Shown: positions 26,727-39,600, numbered from the stretch's first letter. The stretch: DNA of 64,000 bases from F23-D06 sp963620035 (GCA_963620035.1 CAVEXN010000005.1:48223-112222); one strand, 5' to 3'. Program-made: numbers and translations. The notes: generated from the sequence alone by a model not told the origin.

Positions 26727-27782
26727 TTATACTTTAAGGTTGGACGGGCGGTCGGGGAAAGCAAGCAACTTCCCGGAGATGCCGGTGTATTTAGTGTCAG
26801 GGTCGTAGGGGATGCCGATTTTGTTGAGCAGGCTTTCGCACTGAATCTGGTGCATTTGCAGCCCGAGTCGCCATGGGTTGTATCCGAGCAGCAGCCCTGT
26901 CATCTCTTCGTAGGTGAGCACGGGTATCCCGTAGCCCTCCTTGTCGTATGTCTTGTGTTCCATTTCAGCGATGGTGTATTGCCATTTGTCGAGAAACATG
27001 GCGCAGCCGGGACAGTTGGCCACGATGAAATCGGGCTCGTAGGGTTCCATGGACTCGAATTTCTTCTTGGAATTGGCTACCGAATAGCCTCTGTTTTCCT
27101 GCACGAGGTACTGCCTGAATCCGAAGCCGCAGCAATGCCGCCGTTCAGGATAATCGACCACCTCACCGCCCCATGTTTCAATCATGCCGGCAAGCACGTA
27201 AGGGAACTCTGCTTTGCCGACGCCGTGTTTAGGGAAAATCTTGGCATAGTGGCAGCCGATGTGCTCTACCACGCGCAGCGGCTTGCCCGTATAGCGGTTC
27301 ACGAGCCGGTGCTTCATCTTCTCTTTCAGGTCGTTCCGGAACTTGTAGATGATGTCGGAGGGATGGGCGACGTTTTTGGGGAGGTTGAAAGTTCGGCCGG
27401 TGGCCTGTTTGAGATACTGCCGCGCCTGCTCCAGCAACTCCGGTTTCTCCGCCCATTTCTCCACTATTTCTGTGATGACCCCGAACGAAGTGACGCACGA
27501 CGGGACGTAGTTCTCATACCCGCGCTCGGTCATCAAAGAGAATAGCCGCGCCACTACGGTCATAGTGGTCTCGAAAGGCACAACGTCTGCGTGGTAGCCT
27601 ATGCCCGTGCAGGTATGCTGATGTGAGGAGTCGTAAATGTCTTTCCCCAAATCGTTGCGTAGGATGTTGAGGAAAGCGGCCTCTGACCCTGGAAAGAATG
27701 TCTGGCGGATGCAACTCCTTTCGTAAAAAAAGTGGTCATCGGCGATGTCTTTCTGATATTCGTTCCAAAAGCGTTTTTCCAT
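26727..27782 (-). CDS. HdrB-like CCG-domain protein
   Basis: A 351-residue protein with a good C-terminal cysteine-rich CCG motif: C in HIGCHYAK, CC in RHCCGFGF and CxxC in ANCPGCAMF, the ligands of the non-cubane [4Fe-4S] site in HdrB. The N-terminal CCG repeat looks degenerate: single cysteines remain (ERSCIRQ, HTCTGIG, PSCVTSFG) and the final CxxC has lost one Cys. The start at 27782 (MEKRFWNEYQKD) is preferred to a longer frame that runs through a terminator hairpin. It sits upstream of the HdrA-like gene. No HdrC-like ferredoxin gene is adjacent. Confidence 0.82.
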   Translation of the reverse strand: MEKRFWNEYQKDIADDHFFYERSCIRQTFFPGSEAAFLNILRNDLGKDIYDSSHQHTCTGIGYHADVVPFETTMTVVARLFSLMTERGYENYVPSCVTSFGVITEIVEKWAEKPELLEQARQYLKQATGRTFNLPKNVAHPSDIIYKFRNDLKEKMKHRLVNRYTGKPLRVVEHIGCHYAKIFPKHGVGKAEFPYVLAGMIETWGGEVVDYPERRHCCGFGFRQYLVQENRGYSVANSKKKFESMEPYEPDFIVANCPGCAMFLDKWQYTIAEMEHKTYDKEGYGIPVLTYEEMTGLLLGYNPWRLGLQMHQIQCESLLNKIGIPYDPDTKYTGISGKLLAFPDRPSNLKV

Positions 27783-27815
27783 AATCGGGTTCTGTTTTGT
27801 TGCGCCTTTATAGGC

Positions 27816-27846
27816 AAAAAAACTTGCCGGCATATACGACGGCAAG
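27816..27846 (-). terminator. Intrinsic terminator after tRNA-Ala / str operon
   Basis: On the minus strand CTTGCCG (27846-27840) and CGGCAAG (27829-27823) form a 7-bp stem followed by seven T. It lies 17 bases after the tRNA 3' end and would end the rpsL-rpsJ-tRNA transcript before the HdrB-like gene. Confidence 0.75.
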
Positions 27847-27862
27847 CAAATTGATGTTTCAG

Positions 27863-27936
27863 TGGAGCGTACGGGAGTCGGACCCGTGACCTCCTGACTG
27901 CCAGTCAGACACTCTAGCCAACTGAGCTAACGCCCC
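27863..27936 (-). tRNA. tRNA-Ala (anticodon GGC)
   Basis: 74 nt on the minus strand. The acceptor stem GGGGCGT pairs with ACGCTCC and includes the G3-U70 wobble that identifies tRNA-Ala. The anticodon loop CTGGCAG gives anticodon GGC. The D arm TAGCTCAGTTGGCTAGA and the T-arm region GGGTCCGACTCCC (its stem extended by one C and one G) are normal. The discriminator is A and the CCA end is not encoded. It lies 50 bases after rpsJ. Confidence 0.95.
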
Positions 27937-27940
27937 GGAA

Positions 27941-27976
27941 TGCCGGCAGGGATGACATACGACATCCCCGCCGGCA
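27941..27976 (-). other. Long hairpin between rpsJ and tRNA-Ala
   Basis: TGCCGGCAGGGATG (27941-27954) pairs with CATCCCCGCCGGCA (27963-27976) with one mismatch, leaving an 8-base loop. There is no T-run after it on the minus strand, and the tRNA begins 4 bases later. It could be a processing site that frees the tRNA from the rpsJ transcript. Confidence 0.5.
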
Positions 27977-27986
27977 GAGTTCTTCA

Positions 27987-28301
27987 TCACACCTTGATTT
28001 CTACATCAACGCCGCTCGGAAGTTCGAGCTTCATCAAAGCATCGATGGTTTTCGTTGTGGTGCCGTAAATGTCCAGCAGTCTCTTGTAGGTGGAAAGCTG
28101 GAACTGTTCCCTGGACTTCTTGTTTACGAAGGTGGAACGGTTTACGGTGAAAATCTTGGTGTGCGTCGGCAACGGAATGGGACCGACCAAAACAACCTTG
28201 TCATCCTTTACGCCGTTTACTGTCTTGACGATTTTTTCGGCAGACTTGTCAACCAGCGTATGATCGAATGATTTTAATTTAATTCTAATTCTGTGACTCA
28301 C
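27987..28301 (-). CDS. rpsJ: 30S ribosomal protein S10
   Basis: A 104-residue small-subunit protein, also the NusE transcription factor. RIRIKLKSFDHTLVDKSAEK at the start and GPIPLPTHTKIFTVNRST (S10 signature) are clear. The start codon is GTG. It follows fusA by 51 bases, as usual in Bacteroidota, but the next gene on the strand is tRNA-Ala rather than rplC. Confidence 0.97.
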   Translation of the reverse strand: MSHRIRIKLKSFDHTLVDKSAEKIVKTVNGVKDDKVVLVGPIPLPTHTKIFTVNRSTFVNKKSREQFQLSTYKRLLDIYGTTTKTIDALMKLELPSGVDVEIKV

Positions 28302-28352
28302 TTTTGTTTGTTTTTTAATTATTACGTAATATGTTTTTGCTTTGTTTCTCTT

Positions 28353-30446
28353 TTAAAGAATGAATCTTCCGGTTGTCATAATATACTCTTTCACGTCGGC
28401 GGGCACTTCCGCGTATTTGACGAACTCCATATTGAAAGTGGCGCGTCCTTGGCTCATAGAGCGCAGGGTTGTCACGTAGCCGAACATCTCGGCCAGCGGC
28501 ACTTGCGCCGTAATCACTTGGTAGCCCACTTTGGCGTCAATCTGTTCAAGCACGGAGCGGCGGCGGTTCAGGTCGCCGGTCACGTTGCCGATGTACTCGT
28601 CAGGTGTTGTGATTTCGACTTTCATGACAGGTTCCAGAATGGCGGTGTCAATCTTCTTGAGTGCGTCTCTGAAGCCAATCTTGGCGCAGATCTCAAACGC
28701 AAGCGCGTCCGAATCCACGGGATGAATAGAACCATCGATTGCGGTGACGGTCATGGCTTCAATGGGGAAGCCGTATTTGCCGTTCAGCATGGCTGTCCTG
28801 AAGCCTTTTTCTGCACCGGCCAGATACTCTCTCGGGACGTTGCCGCCTTTCACTTCGCTCTTGAACACTAGTCCTTTCCCGTTGCCCGTCAGTGGAGCCA
28901 TCTCAAACTCGAGGTCTGCGAACGACCCCCTGCCGCCGTTCTGTCGTTTATAGACAGTGTGGTGGCGTACAGGGTCTTTGAGAGCCTCCTTATATGTCAC
29001 GCGCGGCTTCCCATGGTTGCATTCCACGTTGAACTCACGTTTCAGACGGTCGAGCAGGATGTCAAGATGAAGTTCGCCCATGCCGCTGATGAGGGTCTGT
29101 CCCTGATCGTTGTCGTTGTTGACGACGAAGGTGGGGTCCTCGTCCGACAGCTTTGCCAGTGCCAGCATCATCTTTTCCTCGTCGTCTTTCGTCTTGGGTT
29201 CGACGGCAATTTGGATTACCGGTTCGGGGAAGACGATTTGTTCGAGGATGATGGGATGCTTGTCATCGGTGAGGCTGTCGCCGGTGCGGATCTCCTTCAT
29301 GCCTACTAATGCCACGATGTTGCCTGCGGAGACGGCTTCAAGCTGGAGTTGCTTGTTGGAGTGCATCTGCATGATCTTCGACACACGTTCCCTCTTGCCG
29401 TTGTTGGCATTATAGACAGTCTCTCCGCTGTTGAGTTTTCCGGAATAGACTTTGATGAAGGTGAGTTTGCCTACGAACGGGTCGGTTGCGATCTTGAAGG
29501 CGAGTGCGGCGAACGGTTCGTTCTCGTCGGCCTTGCGGGTCTCTTCTGCATCCGTTTTAGGGTTGATCCCGGTGATGGCGGGCATGTCCGCAGGGGAGGG
29601 CAGGTACATCACGACAGCGTCCAGCAGCCGTTGCACGCCCTTGTTCTTGAACGAGGAGCCGCACAGCACAGGTTGGATCTTGCGTTCGATGGTGGCTTTC
29701 CGGATGACGGGGATCAGTTCTTCGGGGGTGATGCCGTCAGCGTCCTCGAAGTAGCGTTCCATCAACTGCTCGTCCTGTTCTGCAAGCGTTTCGAGCATCA
29801 GGTTGCGGTACTTGACGGCCTCGTCTGCCAGTTCTGCGGGTATTTCAACCTCTTGATAGGTGGTGCCTTGGTTCTCCTCATCCCAGCGGTAGGCTTTCAT
29901 CTCCAGCAGGTCGATGACACCGCTGAACGAATCTTCTTCCCCGATTGGAATTTGGACAGGCATCGGCGAGGCTTTGAGTTTCTCGCGGATTTGTTCCACC
30001 ACGGCGTAGAAGTTGGCGCCTGACCTGTCCATCTTGTTGACGTAGCAGATACGGGCGACGTTGTACCTGTCGGCCTGGTGCCAGACGGTTTCCGACTGTG
30101 CTTCCACGCCTCCTACGGCGCAGAAGATGGCCACGGCACCGTCGAGGATGCGCAGGGAGCGCTCCACCTCTACGGTGAAATCGACATGCCCCGGCGTGTC
30201 GATGATGTTGACCTTGCAGGCTTCGTTGCGGCAGTTCCATGTCACGGTGGTGGCGGCGCTGGTGATCGTTATGCCGCGTTCCTGCTCCTGTACCATCCAG
30301 TCCATGGTGGCCGTGCCCTCGTCAACCTCTCCAATCTTGTAGTTCTTTCCGGTATAGAAGAGAATACGCTCCGTGGTCGTAGTCTTTCCCGCATCAATGT
30401 GGGCCATGATGCCGATGTTGCGAATATGCAGGAGATCTTCAGCCAT
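28353..30446 (-). CDS. fusA: Elongation factor G (str operon copy)
   Basis: A 697-residue translational GTPase that moves tRNA and mRNA through the ribosome. G1 AHIDAGKTTTTERIL, the switch residue in ERGITI, G3 DTPGHVDF and G4 NKMD are all intact. Domain IV carries YKRQNGGRGSFADLEFEM, the Bacteroidota form of the loop that contacts the decoding site. The C-terminus ends MTTGRFIL. Flanked by rpsG and rpsJ, it is the housekeeping copy. A second EF-G gene is at 48892-50967. Confidence 0.97.
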   Translation of the reverse strand: MAEDLLHIRNIGIMAHIDAGKTTTTERILFYTGKNYKIGEVDEGTATMDWMVQEQERGITITSAATTVTWNCRNEACKVNIIDTPGHVDFTVEVERSLRILDGAVAIFCAVGGVEAQSETVWHQADRYNVARICYVNKMDRSGANFYAVVEQIREKLKASPMPVQIPIGEEDSFSGVIDLLEMKAYRWDEENQGTTYQEVEIPAELADEAVKYRNLMLETLAEQDEQLMERYFEDADGITPEELIPVIRKATIERKIQPVLCGSSFKNKGVQRLLDAVVMYLPSPADMPAITGINPKTDAEETRKADENEPFAALAFKIATDPFVGKLTFIKVYSGKLNSGETVYNANNGKRERVSKIMQMHSNKQLQLEAVSAGNIVALVGMKEIRTGDSLTDDKHPIILEQIVFPEPVIQIAVEPKTKDDEEKMMLALAKLSDEDPTFVVNNDNDQGQTLISGMGELHLDILLDRLKREFNVECNHGKPRVTYKEALKDPVRHHTVYKRQNGGRGSFADLEFEMAPLTGNGKGLVFKSEVKGGNVPREYLAGAEKGFRTAMLNGKYGFPIEAMTVTAIDGSIHPVDSDALAFEICAKIGFRDALKKIDTAILEPVMKVEITTPDEYIGNVTGDLNRRRSVLEQIDAKVGYQVITAQVPLAEMFGYVTTLRSMSQGRATFNMEFVKYAEVPADVKEYIMTTGRFIL

Positions 30447-30513
30447 TTGTCGTTCCCTTTACCGTGTCGAGTGTTACTATATAATATATTGTATGAATTC
30501 CGGAAGTTGCCGT

Positions 30514-30981
30514 TTACATGCGCATGTGGGCGAAAGCCTTGTTTGCTTCTGCCATCCTGTGGATTTCCTCTTTCTTCTTGAATGCTGCGCCTTCTGACTT
30601 GTAAGCGGCCATGATTTCCTGGGCAAGCTTGTCGGCCATCGTCTGTTCATGGCGTTTGCGTGCGTAGGAAATAAGGTTCTTCATGCCTACCGACTGCTTT
30701 CTGCCCGGCTTGATCTCCTCAGGGACGGGGAGGGTGGTTCCGCCGACGCGCTTGCTCTTGACCTCAACGCTCGGGGTTACGTTTTCCAGGGCTTTTTTCC
30801 ACACTTCGAGACCGTTCTCGTTCGTCTTCTCGGAGACGATGTCGATAGCCTTGTAGAAAATCTCGAAAGCAAGGTTTTTCTTGCCTTTCAACATAATGTT
30901 GTTGACGAATTTCGTTACCAATTCGTCGTTATACTTCGGATCCGGAAGAATGATCCTTTTTTTTGCATGTGAATTTCTCAT
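30514..30981 (-). CDS. rpsG: 30S ribosomal protein S7
   Basis: A 155-residue protein that nucleates assembly of the 30S head. DPKYNDELVTKFVNNIMLKG (S7 signature) is near the start and RKRHEQTMADKLAQEI is in the second half. It lies between rpsL and fusA with short gaps, in the conserved str order. Confidence 0.97.
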   Translation of the reverse strand: MRNSHAKKRIILPDPKYNDELVTKFVNNIMLKGKKNLAFEIFYKAIDIVSEKTNENGLEVWKKALENVTPSVEVKSKRVGGTTLPVPEEIKPGRKQSVGMKNLISYARKRHEQTMADKLAQEIMAAYKSEGAAFKKKEEIHRMAEANKAFAHMRM

Positions 30982-31065
30982 GTTCTTGTATCTTCAATGT
31001 TTTAATTTACTCTTGAATCGCCAATCCCGGCGTTCAATTTACTGTTCTTTGGGATGTTTTTTCGG

Positions 31066-31443
31066 TTATTTCTTTTTGGGTCTCTTGGCGCCGTATTTGG
31101 AACGTCCCTGCAGACGGCCGTCAACGCCGGCGGAGTCGAGCGCGCCCCTGACAATGTGGTATCTCACACCCGGAAGGTCCTTGACACGGCCTCCGCGCAC
31201 CAGCACGATGGAGTGCTCCTGCAGATTGTGTCCTTCGCCCGGGATGTAGGCATTGACCTCCTTGCCGTTGGTCATTCTTACCCTCGCCACTTTACGCATG
31301 GCTGAATTAGGTTTTTTCGGGGTCGTGGTGTAAACCCTCAAGCAAACGCCGCGTTTTTGCGGACAGGCGTCCAATGCCCTCGACTTACTCTGTGAAGTAA
31401 GCCTCTGTCTTCCTTTTCTTACTAATTGTTGAATTGTAGGCAT
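31066..31443 (-). CDS. rpsL: 30S ribosomal protein S12
   Basis: A 125-residue decoding-site protein. MPTIQQLVRKGR, the central KKPNSAMRKVARVRMTNGKE and PGVRYHIVRGALDSAGV are standard. Residue positions where streptomycin-resistance changes occur carry the usual Lys residues (TPKKPNS and the GRVKDLPG loop). It is first in the str operon, with a TAnnTTTG element 60 bases upstream. Confidence 0.97.
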   Translation of the reverse strand: MPTIQQLVRKGRQRLTSQSKSRALDACPQKRGVCLRVYTTTPKKPNSAMRKVARVRMTNGKEVNAYIPGEGHNLQEHSIVLVRGGRVKDLPGVRYHIVRGALDSAGVDGRLQGRSKYGAKRPKKK

Positions 31444-31502
31444 ACAATTTGATTTGTTAAACTTTTTATTTATTACGTATTATACCCTATTTTTAGGGCG
31501 TG

Positions 31503-31510
31503 CAAAAATA
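31503..31510 (-). promoter_or_regulatory. -7 element for the rpsL operon
   Basis: The minus strand reads TATTTTTG, 60 bases upstream of rpsL and just downstream of the ettA terminator. Confidence 0.65.
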
Positions 31511-31544
31511 CACTTTTTTTCTTTTTGTTCAACCACTTGCATTT

Positions 31545-31585
31545 AAAAGAAAAACAAGGTGCGGGAGACAGCCCCGCACCTTGTT
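31545..31585 (-). terminator. Intrinsic terminator of ettA
   Basis: AACAAGGTGCGGG (31553-31565) and CCCGCACCTTGTT (31573-31585) are perfect 13-bp arms around a 7-base loop. On the minus strand the stem is followed by TTTTCTTTT. It lies 9 bases after the ettA stop. Confidence 0.85.
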
Positions 31586-31593
31586 GCAGTTGC

Positions 31594-33273
<1,680 letters not shown>

Positions 33274-33364
33274 ATGTTCTTTGTTGTTGTTTCGATCGGA
33301 AATGATTTTGATGATTGGTAAAAACGTTTCTGTTTCAGTAACTTATTATGTCTTGAAACGGCTG

Positions 33365-33372
33365 CAAAACTA
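33365..33372 (-). promoter_or_regulatory. -7 element for ettA
   Basis: The minus strand reads TAGTTTTG, about 92 bases upstream of ettA. Confidence 0.55.
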
Positions 33373-33409
33373 AAAAAAATAGTGTTATGAAACATTGTTG
33401 ATAATTTTT

Positions 33410-33441
33410 CTTGCAAACGTGTCGGAAAAAAATTATATTTG
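33410..33441 (+). promoter_or_regulatory. Bacteroidota promoter for the giant adhesin gene
   Basis: A -33 CTTG (33410-33413), a 20-base spacer and a -7 TATATTTG (33434-33441) match the known Bacteroidota layout well. The leader to the ATG is about 160 bases. Confidence 0.65.
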
Positions 33442-33606
33442 CTGCGTTCTTTTTGAGCAAAACTAAAACACACTCTACCCCTCACTCACTACGCTCTTTC
33501 AGCACTCAACGGAGAAGAATACTTGCTGCCCGCTCATCGGACTCGTTCTTTACTTGTACTCCGACAACACAGTCATTCTCTAATATCAATTAAACAAATA
33601 GTGCTT

Positions 33607-36600
33607 ATGAAAAAGATTTTACTATCTGCCATTGCGCTGTTCCTGACCTCTTTAGTGGCGGTGGCGCAATGCGATGCACCGACAGACGTGCAAGCAAGTG
33701 CGACGTGGCGAAAGGCCAAGGTCTCTTGGCGGTCCCCGTTGCTGAACAATCCGACGACACTCGATTACGGCGTTGTGAGAACCGGCTCCCTTGGTGCCGG
33801 CATCCGGCAATACTCCTTAGGTGTCCGCTACCCTGCAGACACGATGCAGCGTTTTTCCGGCAAGCGGCTCCGCTCGGTCTCTTTTTTCCCTGTTGTGGCC
33901 ATAGACTATACGCTCAATATCTACTCGGGCGGCTATATGGTCGGAGATACCGTCTATTCGGGCGGAACGCTGGTCCACACACAACAGATTTCCTCCGCTG
34001 ACATTTCCGCAGGGACGGTCAATGAGATTATGCTGTCCTCCTCGCTGATTGTCACCGGGTCGGACGAACTTCTAGTATCTTTCCAGATTGCAACAACATC
34101 TACGATTTACCCTTTCGGCTTCGGCTATGACAATACCATTGACGGATACACCAACCTCGGCATCCTCGACTCAACTACCGTATGGGACACCTGGAATATA
34201 TCGGGAGAACCGACGCCTGGACTTTTCCTTCAATGCCATTTCATCGACGCATGCAGCATTACGGGATTTAATGTGTTCCGTGACAACGTGCAGTTGAACA
34301 CCGCTCCGATAGGCACCCATTCTTACCTCGACACCGCCGTTGTGGCCGGCCAGCAGCACTGCTATACGGTGCAGTCTATCTGCGGCACTGCAACTTCAGA
34401 CGCCTCACCATACTGCCTCACGGTTCCGACACAGCCGAACTGCTCATACCCGATGGTGGGCAACGGCACCGATGAGGTGAACTATCTCCCGATGGCCTGC
34501 TACTATAATTATTCCTATAGCCAGCAGATCTATACGGCCTCTGAAATAGGCGCGCAGAGCGGCACTGTCGCTTCCATTACGTTCCAGTATTTCCACAATG
34601 TGCCTTATACCTGGAACAATGTGACCATCTATATGGCCAATGTCTCCGATTCGGCGTTTGCCAACAACAACTCCTGGATTCCGGCCGGTGAACTCACCGA
34701 GGTCTTTAACGGCTCAATCTATTGCACCAATGCCGACTCCAACAATGTGACGGTTGACTTTGACCAGTATTTCGAGTGGGACGGCAGCAGCAATGTGGTC
34801 GTAGCCATCCTGAACAACAACGGCACATACATTGGCTATCAGACAAGGTTCTATACCCATACCACGGATGTCCGCCAGACACTTTATGCCCAGCAAGACG
34901 GTTCGCCGTTCAGCATTTACAATCTCGGCACAAGCGGCACGTTGACTTACAAACGCAGCAACATGAAGTTCTGCTTCGGTCCCGAGCCTTCTTGCTACAA
35001 ACCGGTCCGTACACGACTGTCCGATATAACTTCCTCGGGTGTCACGCTTTCCTGGAGCAGACATTCTGAAAGCGACAACAGTTGGGAAGTGGTGGCTGTT
35101 CCCTCCGGCTATGCCGTCAGCAGCGGCACGTCAGTTCCGGTTTTTGACACGACATATACGTTCACAACCCTTCAGGACAATACCGACTATGATGTCTATG
35201 TGAGAACGGTATGCTCCGGCACCGACCAGAGCGGTTGGGTGAAGGTTTCCTTCAGGACGCTCTGCGACCCTCATACCGGCGTTCCTTATACGGAGAACTT
35301 CCGCGGCTACGGCACGGGCGGCGAACAGACCTTCCCGTTCTGCTGGAGCCGTATGACCAACTACACTTCTACGCAGTACCCTTACATCAACAACAACTAT
35401 CAACTGTACCTCTATTCTTACGATACTTACTACTCTTTGGCCGCTTCGCAGGCTCTTGACCTCTCCAACTATGCAGAGAATACTTTGGCGCTCAGTTTTG
35501 AAATCGCAAAAAGCTCTACTACGTATGGCCGCCTCGATGTGGGCATCATGACAGACCCGTCAGACCTTAATACGCTGACAATCCTGAAGTCTTATTATCC
35601 ATCCGACATAGCTGCGACAAATGTGTTCCAGCAGGAGTACATCACGCTGACACAATCTTACACGCAGCCTGTCTATCTTGCTTTTTATGCCCCTGGCGTT
35701 CCTTCTGTAACTAACTATGTGTTATTGAAGAACGTAAAGGTGGACTATGTCCCATCTTGCCTTCCTCCTTCCGATCTGACCGTCTCAAACGTGACGGGTA
35801 CAGCAGCCACTATATCCTGGACAGAAGCCCTCTACGGTGCACAAGGGTATAGTCTCGAATATGGCGAGGTCGGACAGCAGATGGTCACCGTGCCTATGCA
35901 GGACAACTCCTATATGCTTACCGGCTTGACCCAAGGCACACAGTATCAGGTGAAACTCTATTCAAACTGCGCTGAAGGCTCTGCCGACACGCTGACCACA
36001 CAGTTCACTACGTTGAGTTTTGTTGAATGTACGCAACCGGACACCGTTGCAAATGAGATTACAGGCACTAGCACCGGTACCTCTTACCAGATTCCGGTCA
36101 ACAATTTCTACAGATACACCTATTCGCAGCAGATCTTCACCGCCGACGAGATAGATCCTGCCCATACGCCTACGGTTCTTACGGCTATTGCTTTTGAATA
36201 CAGTTATTCTTCGCCTATGACCGACAAGAACAATGTGCAGATTTACCTTGCCCACCGTACTCGCAGCACTTTCAACAGCACCAACGACTGGACACCGATT
36301 TCAGAGGCCACGCTGGTATATGAAGGTCCGCTGAACTGCTCACAGGGCTGGAACACGTTTGAGTTTGACAACTACTTCTCATACAACGGTTCTGACAACC
36401 TTGTGCTGATTGTGGATGACAACTCCAACGATTACAACAGCAGTTCCTATACTTTTAACACTCATAGCACAGCAGGCTATATGACACTATGTCGAAACAG
36501 TGATTCACAGAACTTCGACCCTGCAAATCCGGGTCCCGGCAGTTATATTACCTCCCGGAACGACGTTAAGTTCTTCAAATGTCTGCAGGTGTCACCGCAA

Positions 36601-39600
36601 TCGTGTCCTGTCCCGATGGTTTATGTCTCCGGAGAAGAGTCTGATGCCATCACCGTGGACTGGGTCTCTAACGGAAGCGAGTCTTCCTGGAATCTTGAGT
36701 ACCGTGCTGCCGGTGAGACCGACTGGACGAGTATGGGAACAGTCTCTGCATCTCCCGCCATTATCGACAACCTTGATACGGATGTTGACTATGAGGTGCG
36801 TCTGCAGGCACTCTGTGCCGCCGGCGACAGCAGCCTTTGGGCCTATGCCACCGCCCATACCCCATGTGAGGCCGTTGACCTTCCGCTTCTCGAGAACTTT
36901 GATGCCGTTGCCAGCGGAATCCCAGGATGCTGGTCACGTCTCTACAACACCACTTCGGCCACTCCGAGCGTTAGTACCTCAAGCGCTTACTCCGGTTCCA
37001 CATCCCTATACTTCAACTGCTCTTCCAGCAGCCTGTATGCCTATTTCATCTCTCCGCGTCTGAATGACAACATCGCTATGGATGACCTGCAGATTATGTT
37101 CGCTGCCAGAAAGACTTCCGATTCCTATTTCATACAGGTCGGCATCATGTCTGATCCGGCTGACCAATCCACATTTGTTCCTATAGGCAGTTTCACCCCG
37201 TCCGCAGTAAACATCTGGGAAGAGGGAGAAGTGCTTTCCAGAGGCTATACGGGCAACGGACGGTATGTGGCGTTCCGCATACCGGCATGGTACTCCAACA
37301 GCATCTATCTCGACGACATCTATGTGGGCAGCATTCCTACTTGTATGCACGTAGGCAACATCTCCGCCACCGAAATCACGGCATACGATGCCACCATCAC
37401 CTGGGTGCCGGGCGGCAGCGAGACATCCTGGAACTACATCATAGGGCCTGCCGGCACGGTGGATACAGAAACGGACGCTTCCGTATCGGTGAGCGAAAAC
37501 AGCGCCACGGTGGATCAACTCACCCCCAACACGCTTTATGACATATACGTCCAAGCTGCCTGTTCCGGTTCCGACCAGAGCACGTGGAAACGTTACACTT
37601 TCCGTAGCGGCTGCGCTGCCCTCACGGAACTTCCTTACACCGAGAACTTCGACAGTTATCAAGGCGCCACCAACACCTCCAGCGGCAACGTGTCGCCGTC
37701 CTGCTGGTCGCACATCAACTACAGTACAAGCAACGATGCTTATCCGCTGGTTCATGCCTCTTCTAACGCTTATTCCGGCCCCAATGCTTTGTATTTCTAT
37801 TCTTATATGTCCTCCTATTCCTACTATTCTGATTTGTATGCAATTATGCCGGAAATTGACACGCTGCAACTTCCGATCAACACCCTGCAGCTCAGTTTTA
37901 TGGCGAAAAGCAAATCTTCAAGTTATCCGTTCAACATTCAGATAGGTGTAATGTCGGACCCCGCAGATTCTTCCACGTTTGTACCCGTAACTACGGTTAC
38001 TGCTAATACGACAACATATTCGTACTATGAAGTGAACTTCAACAACTATCTCGGCGGCGGACAATACATTGCTTTCAAGGTCGATTTGCCTACCACATTG
38101 TATGCTTCCCACGCCGGTTACATTGACGACGTAGTGCTCAAACTGATGCCGCAATGTTCGCCGGTGCGCAACATTGAAGTGAGCGATGTTGCGGGGTCTT
38201 CAGCACGCATCTCCTGGTCGGCAGGCTCTTTGGGCACGGTTTCCAACTATACTTTGGAGTATGCCGTCAATGACGACAACGACAACTGGATTGTGGCCAG
38301 CAGCAGCATTACAGGAACTTCTTATCTCCTCAGCGGACTTGAACCGACTACACCCTACAAGGTCCGCGTCAAGACCAACTGCGAAGACAGTGAGAGTGCT
38401 TACGAGACGGCTACGTTCACAACACAGTGTCTTGCCGGCGGTAACATTGAGGTAGGAACGGGAACGAATACAACTTCTTATTTCCCGTCATACAGTTTTT
38501 ACTGTTACTCATACACGCAGCAGATATTCCTCGCCTCCGAGTTGAACGGTGCAGCCACTTTGCGCTCCGTGTCCTTTGATGTGACCTCCGTGGGAGCGGC
38601 CAACCGTGATATCCAGATTTATCTGATGAGCACCACCGAGAGTGCTCCGTCAAGTTGGTTGCCCGCTTCAACCGCCCAATTGGTGTATTCCGGACAGACC
38701 AATTTCACGACAGGCTGGAACACATTCAATTTCTCTACGCCGTTCCAATACAACGGAACAGACAATCTGGCGCTGATTGTGATCGACCAGACCGGTTCCT
38801 ACGAATCTTCCAATTCGTTCAGATCCCATACCGGTCATTCTGGATGCTCAAGATATATTTATAACGATAACACACAATACACCACCTCTTCCGTCCCTTC
38901 TTCCGGAAACTCATCTACGACACGTAACAACGTGCGCTTCGGCGGCGACTGCGACAGCAGCGTGACCTGCATCGCCCCCAATATGTATGTTGCCGCAGTG
39001 GGTGAAACTACCGCAGACATCGCTTGGGTTGCCGGCTACCAGGAGACGGCTTGGGAGATGGATTACACCATGCAAGGAGACTCCACTTGGACATCCGTGC
39101 CCAACCCGTCCGGATTCTCGGTACAGCTCACGGGCTTGACATCAAACACGCCGTATCAGGTCAGAATGCGCTCTGTTTGCGGAAGCGGCGACGAGAGCAG
39201 CTATGTTTACGCTTTTTTCAGAACCGAATGCGGTATTCTCAGCATCCCTTATACGGAGGATTTCAACAGCTACAGTGGCGCAATCTCTACAAGTTCGTCA
39301 ACACCGTCCGGATATCCGAATTGCGAAATGCCGTCCTGCTGGACATTCCTGAACCTTGCACAAACAAGTTCAACCTATCAGCAGGCATTCATCTCCTCCT
39401 ATTCAAGTTACGCATCAACCGGCAATTGCCTCTTTGTCAAACTGGGATCAGGTAGTCCGATGTATGCTGTTCTGCCGACATTCAACGTGGACATCAACAC
39501 GCTGCAGTTGACTTTCAAGTACCGCAATGAAGGAACCGGCACCTCAAACGGCACGCTTGAGGTCGGTTATGTGACCAGCCTTACGGATGCAAGCACTTTC

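Larger units (their letters stand above)
33274..33606. other. Divergent intergenic region ettA / giant adhesin
   Basis: No gene is seen. It holds the ettA promoter on the minus strand, the adhesin promoter on the plus strand, and an untranslated leader of about 155-160 bases for the adhesin that is rich in ACTC/CTC and contains no obvious hairpin. Confidence 0.6.
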
